From: CAVZBW01 sp963773635
GTDB lineage: Bacteria; Actinomycetota; Acidimicrobiia; Acidimicrobiales; RAAP-2
Reading direction: 5' to 3'
DNA: 64,000 bases
NCBI GenBank assembly: GCA_963773635.1
Contig: CAVZBW010000002.1
Span: 496,001-560,000, forward strand
Under the pieces are notes generated by a model, which searched no databases, was not told the DNA's origin, and was given only the letters and a program-made list of their open reading frames with translations. Position numbers and translations under genes: made by a program. Below, piece after piece: positions 60,478 through 64,000 of this stretch; position 1 is the first letter of the stretch; each line of letters begins with the position of its first letter.

Positions 60478-60876
60478 TCAGCTCGTCCCGGACTTCGCCC
60501 CGGCTCCATTGGCGCGGTCGTAGACCTCCCGCGCCGCGTGGATCTCGGGCAGGTGGGCGTTGGCCCACTCGACGAGGGCGCTGACCGTCTCGAGCAACGT
60601 CCCGCCCATGTGAGTGAGCCGATACTCCACTCGGGGCGGGATGACCGGGTACACGGTCCGCGACACGAGGCCGTCACGCTCCAGCGTGCGCAAGGTCACC
60701 GTCAGCATTCTCGGCGTGATCGCCGGGATCTCCCTGCGGAGCTCGCTAAACCGCTTGACCCCGCCGCCGAGGACTCGGACGACGTACATCGTCCACTTGT
60801 CCCCCACTCGATCGAGGACCTCGCGGGCCTGACAATTCTCCGGCTCGGGTGCGCGGTGTTCCGCCTCGTCGCTCAT
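60478..60876 (-). CDS. HxlR-family transcriptional regulator
   Basis: A 132-residue winged-helix regulator with the family hallmark Cys15 in ENCQAREVLDRVGDKW, then FSELRREIPAITPRMLTVTLRTLERDGLVSR as the DNA-binding core. HxlR proteins (YodB, HypR, QorR) often sense quinones or aldehydes through that cysteine. GGAGGG precedes the ATG. It is divergent from yceI; a perfect 26-bp inverted repeat and two weaker ones lie between them and are the likely operators. Confidence 0.92.
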   Translation of the reverse strand: MSDEAEHRAPEPENCQAREVLDRVGDKWTMYVVRVLGGGVKRFSELRREIPAITPRMLTVTLRTLERDGLVSRTVYPVIPPRVEYRLTHMGGTLLETVSALVEWANAHLPEIHAAREVYDRANGAGAKSGTS

Positions 60877-60967
60877 GGTTCCCTCCAGAGAACTTTGTGG
60901 ATCCCCACGGTACTTAGTTCCTCGAATGTGCCGTCTTCCCAGCTCACGGCCGGTTCTCTACGATGTC

Positions 60968-61012
60968 TGGGTATAGTAAAGGAACTATACCCAAGATAGG
61001 TACTAAGGTACC
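60968..61012. promoter_or_regulatory. HxlR operator: perfect inverted repeats
   Basis: TGGGTATAG (60968-60976) and CTATACCCA (60985-60993) are perfect 9-bp arms around TAAAGGAA. A second repeat GGTAC-TAAG-GTACC lies at 60999-61012, touching the YceI ribosome site. A related GGTACTTAGTTCC is at about 60909-60921, nearer hxlR. The central TATAG/CTATA core resembles YodB-type operators. Confidence 0.75.
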
Positions 61013-61027
61013 AGGAGGAACGCCCCA

Positions 61028-61600
61028 ATGACGACCCAGACGACATCCACCGACCTCGTCCTGGCCACGGGCCACTGGACGCTCGACCCCAACCACTCGG
61101 GCGTGCACTTCCGCATCCGCCACCTCGGGCTGAGCAACGTCCGGGGTCGCTTCGACCGCTTCACCGCGAGCCTCCGTGTGGGCCAGCGGATCGAGGACAC
61201 CTCGGTGGAGGCGACGATCGAGATGGCCTCGGTCGACACCAACCAACCCGACCGGGACGCGCACCTGAGGAGCACCGACTTCTTTTCGGCCGAGCAACAC
61301 CCCCAGATGACGTTCCGGTCCAGCGCAGTGCGCCCCAGGGGCGACGGCGAGTACGAGATGACCGGGGACCTCACCATCAACGGGATCACCCGATCCGTCG
61401 TCCTCGACGTCGAATTCAATGGAGTCGAGGTCTTCCCCGCAGACGGCAGCACCCACGCAGGGTTCTCGGCGACGACGGAGATCAATCGCGACGACTTCGG
61501 CGTGGACTTCAACATGCCGCTCGGCATCGACAAGGTAGGCCTCGGCCAGCGGGTCAAGGTCGAGCTGGAGATGCAGTTCGTGGCTCCGGCGCAAGCCTGA
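61028..61600 (+). CDS. YceI-family lipid-binding protein
   Basis: A 190-residue YceI-like lipocalin-fold protein: GHWTLDPNHSGVHFRIRHLGLSNVRG is the family start, with LRSTDFFSAEQHPQMTFRSS and GDLTINGITRSVVLDVEF following. The fold binds isoprenoid chains such as polyprenyl quinones. There is no signal peptide, so it is probably cytoplasmic. AGGAGG precedes ATG by eight bases. Control by the divergent HxlR regulator through the perfect operator would tie it to quinone or redox stress. Confidence 0.93.
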   Translation: MTTQTTSTDLVLATGHWTLDPNHSGVHFRIRHLGLSNVRGRFDRFTASLRVGQRIEDTSVEATIEMASVDTNQPDRDAHLRSTDFFSAEQHPQMTFRSSAVRPRGDGEYEMTGDLTINGITRSVVLDVEFNGVEVFPADGSTHAGFSATTEINRDDFGVDFNMPLGIDKVGLGQRVKVELEMQFVAPAQA

Positions 61601-61609
61601 CCCGGTGCT

Positions 61610-61649
61610 GGGCCGGGCTCGGGCGGTCGGAGAAGTCCGAGCCCGGCCC
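61610..61649 (+). terminator. Stem-loop after yceI
   Basis: GGGCCGGGCTCGG (61610-61622) and CCGAGCCCGGCCC (61637-61649) form a perfect 13-bp stem with a 14-base loop just after the yceI stop. No T-run; probably a GC-type terminator. Confidence 0.65.
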
Positions 61650-61781
61650 GGTCGCCACCTTGGGTCAGGCACGTCCGGCCCAGGCGCCGACGCCGTCACA
61701 AGACGCAGCACTACTGTCTGTCCCCAGGCTCCGCTCAGGGGTCGCATCGACACGCTGCAAATGTCACCGGGGGGTCGACGT

Positions 61782-63428
61782 ATGACAGATCGCGTGAGCC
61801 GTCGGGCCTTTCTCGTCGGCGCCGGAATGGCCGGCCTGGCGGCCGCAGGGATGGCGGATGGAGCGCTCGATCCCGCCTCGGCATGGGCGGCGACCAACGG
61901 TCCGGGTCGAAACGGTGTCTCCACGGCAACACCCAAGCGTGGTGGCTCCATCGTCTACGGGACGGACTCGGAGGCTCAGGGATTCGATCCCACGACGGCC
62001 GAGTGGGACGAGACCGGCTACACCTACGCCAGGACCGTCATGGACCCGTTGGTCGCCGCGACCACGTCGGGTGGATGGGTCCCGTATCTCGCGCAATCCG
62101 TGACGCCCAACGCCGAGTACACCTCGTGGACCATCACGTTGCGGCCGAACGTGACCTTTCACGACGGCACGCCCTGCGACGGTGCCGCCCTCCTCACCAA
62201 CCTGCAGAAGCAGATGACCTCGGCGCTCGTCGGGCCGGTGTTTGCCCAGCTGGTCAGCGCCGTGTCCCAGACCGGGCCGCTCTCCGTCCGCTTGGACATG
62301 ACCAAGCCCTGGGTGACCTTCCCCTACCAGCTCACGGGACAGACCGGTTACGTGGCGGCCCCCTCCATGCTCAAGAATCCGAACGGGACGAACCATCCCG
62401 TGGGGACGGGTCCGTTCGTCTACCAGCAGTGGCAGCAGAACCAGCGCTTCGTCGCCACCCGCAACCCCTCGTACTGGCGCCAGGGCTATCCCTACCTCCA
62501 GCAGATCACCTACAAGCCCATCGTCGACGACGTCGCTCGGTCCGATGCCCTCCAGGCCGGCACGATCGACATGATGGTCACGGTGACCCCGCAGATCATC
62601 GTCCAGTACCGCGGCAACCGCCAGTGGTCCTACGCCGACGACAACGGCCCGGTGGTGGGAGAGCCGCAGGTCAATCTCATCCAGCTCAACGTCTTGCAAC
62701 CGCCGATGGACCAGGGGATCGTGCGCCTGGCCATGGCCAAGTCCTTCTCGCAGCAGGCGGTGTCACGGATCCTCACGGAGGGTGTCAACACGCCGATCAA
62801 CAGTCCTTTCATCCCCGGCACGCCCTACTACCGCAAGACCAGCTACCCCGCCTACGACCCCTCCGGAGCGCGCAAGCTGGTCAAGGAGTACCAAAAGCAG
62901 AGCGGCAAGCCGCTCGCCTTCACGCTGAGCCTCACGCCAGACCCCGAGGTGCAGCGCACTGCCACCTACCTCCAGCAGCAGTGGAGCAACACCGGCATGA
63001 ACGTGCAGCTCGCCACCTACGAGCAGAACGAGCTCATCAGCAACGTCGTCTCCGGCAAGTACCAAGCGACCACCTGGCGACAGTTTGGGCAGGTCCAGCC
63101 GGACCTCAACTACGTCTTTTGGAGCGCCCAGACCGTCAACAAGAACGGCCTCTCGCTCAATCTCGCTCGCAACGACGACCCTCGGATCCAGGCCGCGCTC
63201 GAGACGGGCCGGCAGACCACCGACCAGTCCGTGAGGGCCAAGGCGTACCAGCAGATCGGCGAGTATTTCGCCCAGGACCTCCCCTACCTGTGGCTCGGAA
63301 GGGCCGTGTGGGCCGTCGTGGCCGCGCCGAAGGTCCAGAACTTCGACAACCCGATCGGCCCGGCCGGGCAGCACATCCTCGGGCTGGAGAGCGGCATCAC
63401 GTGGCCGACGCAGCTCTGGCTGAGCTAG
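61782..63428 (+). CDS. Tat-exported ABC substrate-binding protein (SBP_bac_5, oligopeptide/nickel type)
   Basis: A 548-residue family-5 solute-binding protein. The N-terminal SRRAFLVGAG is a twin-arginine export signal followed by a hydrophobic stretch; the mature domain begins GGSIVYGTDSEAQGFDP. Internal landmarks are WTITLRPNVTFHDGTPCDG, HPVGTGPFVYQQW and ITYKPIVDD. It should bind a peptide, glycoside or metal complex outside the cell, but no permease genes are in this window. ATG 61782 follows GGGGGG by seven bases; an in-frame ATG at 61761 is the alternative. Confidence 0.9.
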   Translation: MTDRVSRRAFLVGAGMAGLAAAGMADGALDPASAWAATNGPGRNGVSTATPKRGGSIVYGTDSEAQGFDPTTAEWDETGYTYARTVMDPLVAATTSGGWVPYLAQSVTPNAEYTSWTITLRPNVTFHDGTPCDGAALLTNLQKQMTSALVGPVFAQLVSAVSQTGPLSVRLDMTKPWVTFPYQLTGQTGYVAAPSMLKNPNGTNHPVGTGPFVYQQWQQNQRFVATRNPSYWRQGYPYLQQITYKPIVDDVARSDALQAGTIDMMVTVTPQIIVQYRGNRQWSYADDNGPVVGEPQVNLIQLNVLQPPMDQGIVRLAMAKSFSQQAVSRILTEGVNTPINSPFIPGTPYYRKTSYPAYDPSGARKLVKEYQKQSGKPLAFTLSLTPDPEVQRTATYLQQQWSNTGMNVQLATYEQNELISNVVSGKYQATTWRQFGQVQPDLNYVFWSAQTVNKNGLSLNLARNDDPRIQAALETGRQTTDQSVRAKAYQQIGEYFAQDLPYLWLGRAVWAVVAAPKVQNFDNPIGPAGQHILGLESGITWPTQLWLS

Positions 63429-63464
63429 CGGGCGCGGCCGAGCCGGGGCACCCGGCGCCGGTCG

Positions 63465-64000
63465 TCAACCGACGCCGGCGCCTCGCAGGAGTGCCTCGTT
63501 GGGGTTGTCCGGAAGGGCCTCCAGGGGCTGCGCGAGCTCCTCGACCGTCGGCCCGTACTGGGCGGCCAGCGGAGCCAGCTTCTGGAGGTCGAAGCCGTAG
63601 AGCTCCGCGCAGGTCTCCCCGAGGATCTTTTGCATCTCGTCCGGTCCGACTCCCGCGAACACCTGCCGCAGGTGCTCACGGGTAAACGGGTGCGTGCCCT
63701 CGTCGTGCGGATAGTCCGAACCCCACATGAAGCGATCGATGCCGATGATCTCCCGTGCCGCCACGTCCGCGGGACCGGGCTGGCTGACGCCCATCCACAC
63801 GTTTTGGGCGAAGTACTCGCTCGCCAACTTGTTGAGCTTCTCCTCCTTGCCGTAGCGGATCTCGCCCGTCTGTCCCGTCTTGTTGATCCGGTCGATCGTG
63901 GCATCGAGCTGCCGGAGCAGCGGCGGTACCCACGAGCACCCGGTCTCGGTGATCACGAACTTGAGGCGCGGGAAGCGCTCAAACACGCCGCCCAGGATGG
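63465..64000 (-). CDS. Amidohydrolase (ACMSD-like), 5' part beyond window
   Basis: The visible 178 C-terminal residues belong to an amidohydrolase_2 (ACMSD/6-methylsalicylate-decarboxylase-like) TIM barrel. FPRLKFVITETGCSWVPPLLRQLD is the late strand-helix, and FMWGSDYPHDEGTHPF carries the last metal-binding Asp. The N-terminus with the HxH motif lies outside the window. Substrate not decidable: a decarboxylase or hydrolase of an aromatic or cyclic acid. It converges on the solute-binding-protein gene. Confidence 0.87.
   Translation of the reverse strand, partial: ILGGVFERFPRLKFVITETGCSWVPPLLRQLDATIDRINKTGQTGEIRYGKEEKLNKLASEYFAQNVWMGVSQPGPADVAAREIIGIDRFMWGSDYPHDEGTHPFTREHLRQVFAGVGPDEMQKILGETCAELYGFDLQKLAPLAAQYGPTVEELAQPLEALPDNPNEALLRGAGVG

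Overview
The window is GC-rich, densely coding DNA with many GTG starts, four-base ATGA/GTGA gene overlaps and apparently leaderless promoters. Gene content (a DevR/DosR-type regulator with universal stress proteins, a wax-ester-synthase/DGAT-type acyltransferase, three luciferase-like monooxygenases, a DUF2630 protein and HxlR, MarR and TetR regulators) points to an actinobacterium. An Acidimicrobiia-like lineage is my guess, not something the sequence proves. I see no rRNA, tRNA, CRISPR array, transposase or prophage.

Region 1 (1-10.7 kb) resembles a hypoxia/dormancy island. It has a truncated PAS-PAS-GAF sensor, five universal stress proteins, a solitary carbamate kinase, a DosR-like response regulator translationally coupled to a stress protein (the arrangement of Rv3134c-dosR in Mycobacterium), a PiT phosphate transporter with its DUF47 partner, a phosphotriesterase-family hydrolase and a NagB deaminase. 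Sequences resembling the DosR box lie upstream of several of the stress genes. Region 2 (10.6-18.6 kb) is lipid metabolism: an acyl-CoA ligase / WS-DGAT / acyl-CoA ligase operon, a divergent SCP2-alpha/beta-hydrolase fusion, another hydrolase and a TauD-type dioxygenase.

Region 3 (18.6-30 kb) is uptake and catabolism. It has a branched-chain amino-acid-type ABC system in condensed form (LivH-LivM fused; LivF fused to an MFS-like membrane domain), then an FGGY kinase, class I aldolase, beta-hydroxyacid dehydrogenase and GH4 glycosidase that look like one sugar pathway, and an SDR lacking the usual Tyr/Lys pair. Region 4 (30.8-44.9 kb) is mixed: an MFS exporter, luciferase-like oxidoreductases, threonine aldolase, a thiolase-like protein plus FabH-like synthase, a nucleotidyltransferase, a CDF metal exporter, SDRs, a quinone oxidoreductase and a TetR divergon.

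Region 5 (45-64 kb) opens with a textbook attenuator: an aromatic-residue-rich leader peptide, an intrinsic terminator, then DAHP synthase. It continues with an aminotransferase, a ClC channel, a heterodimeric ABC exporter under a MarR regulator, GpsA, a metallo-beta-lactamase-fold protein, an FUSC-type membrane protein, OsmC, an HxlR/YceI divergon with a perfect operator, a Tat-exported solute-binding protein and an amidohydrolase cut by the window end.

Five, possibly six, genes of otherwise intact families carry single-base frameshifts, some in or next to short G/C runs. Base-calling or assembly indels are the simplest explanation; I annotate those genes across the break.
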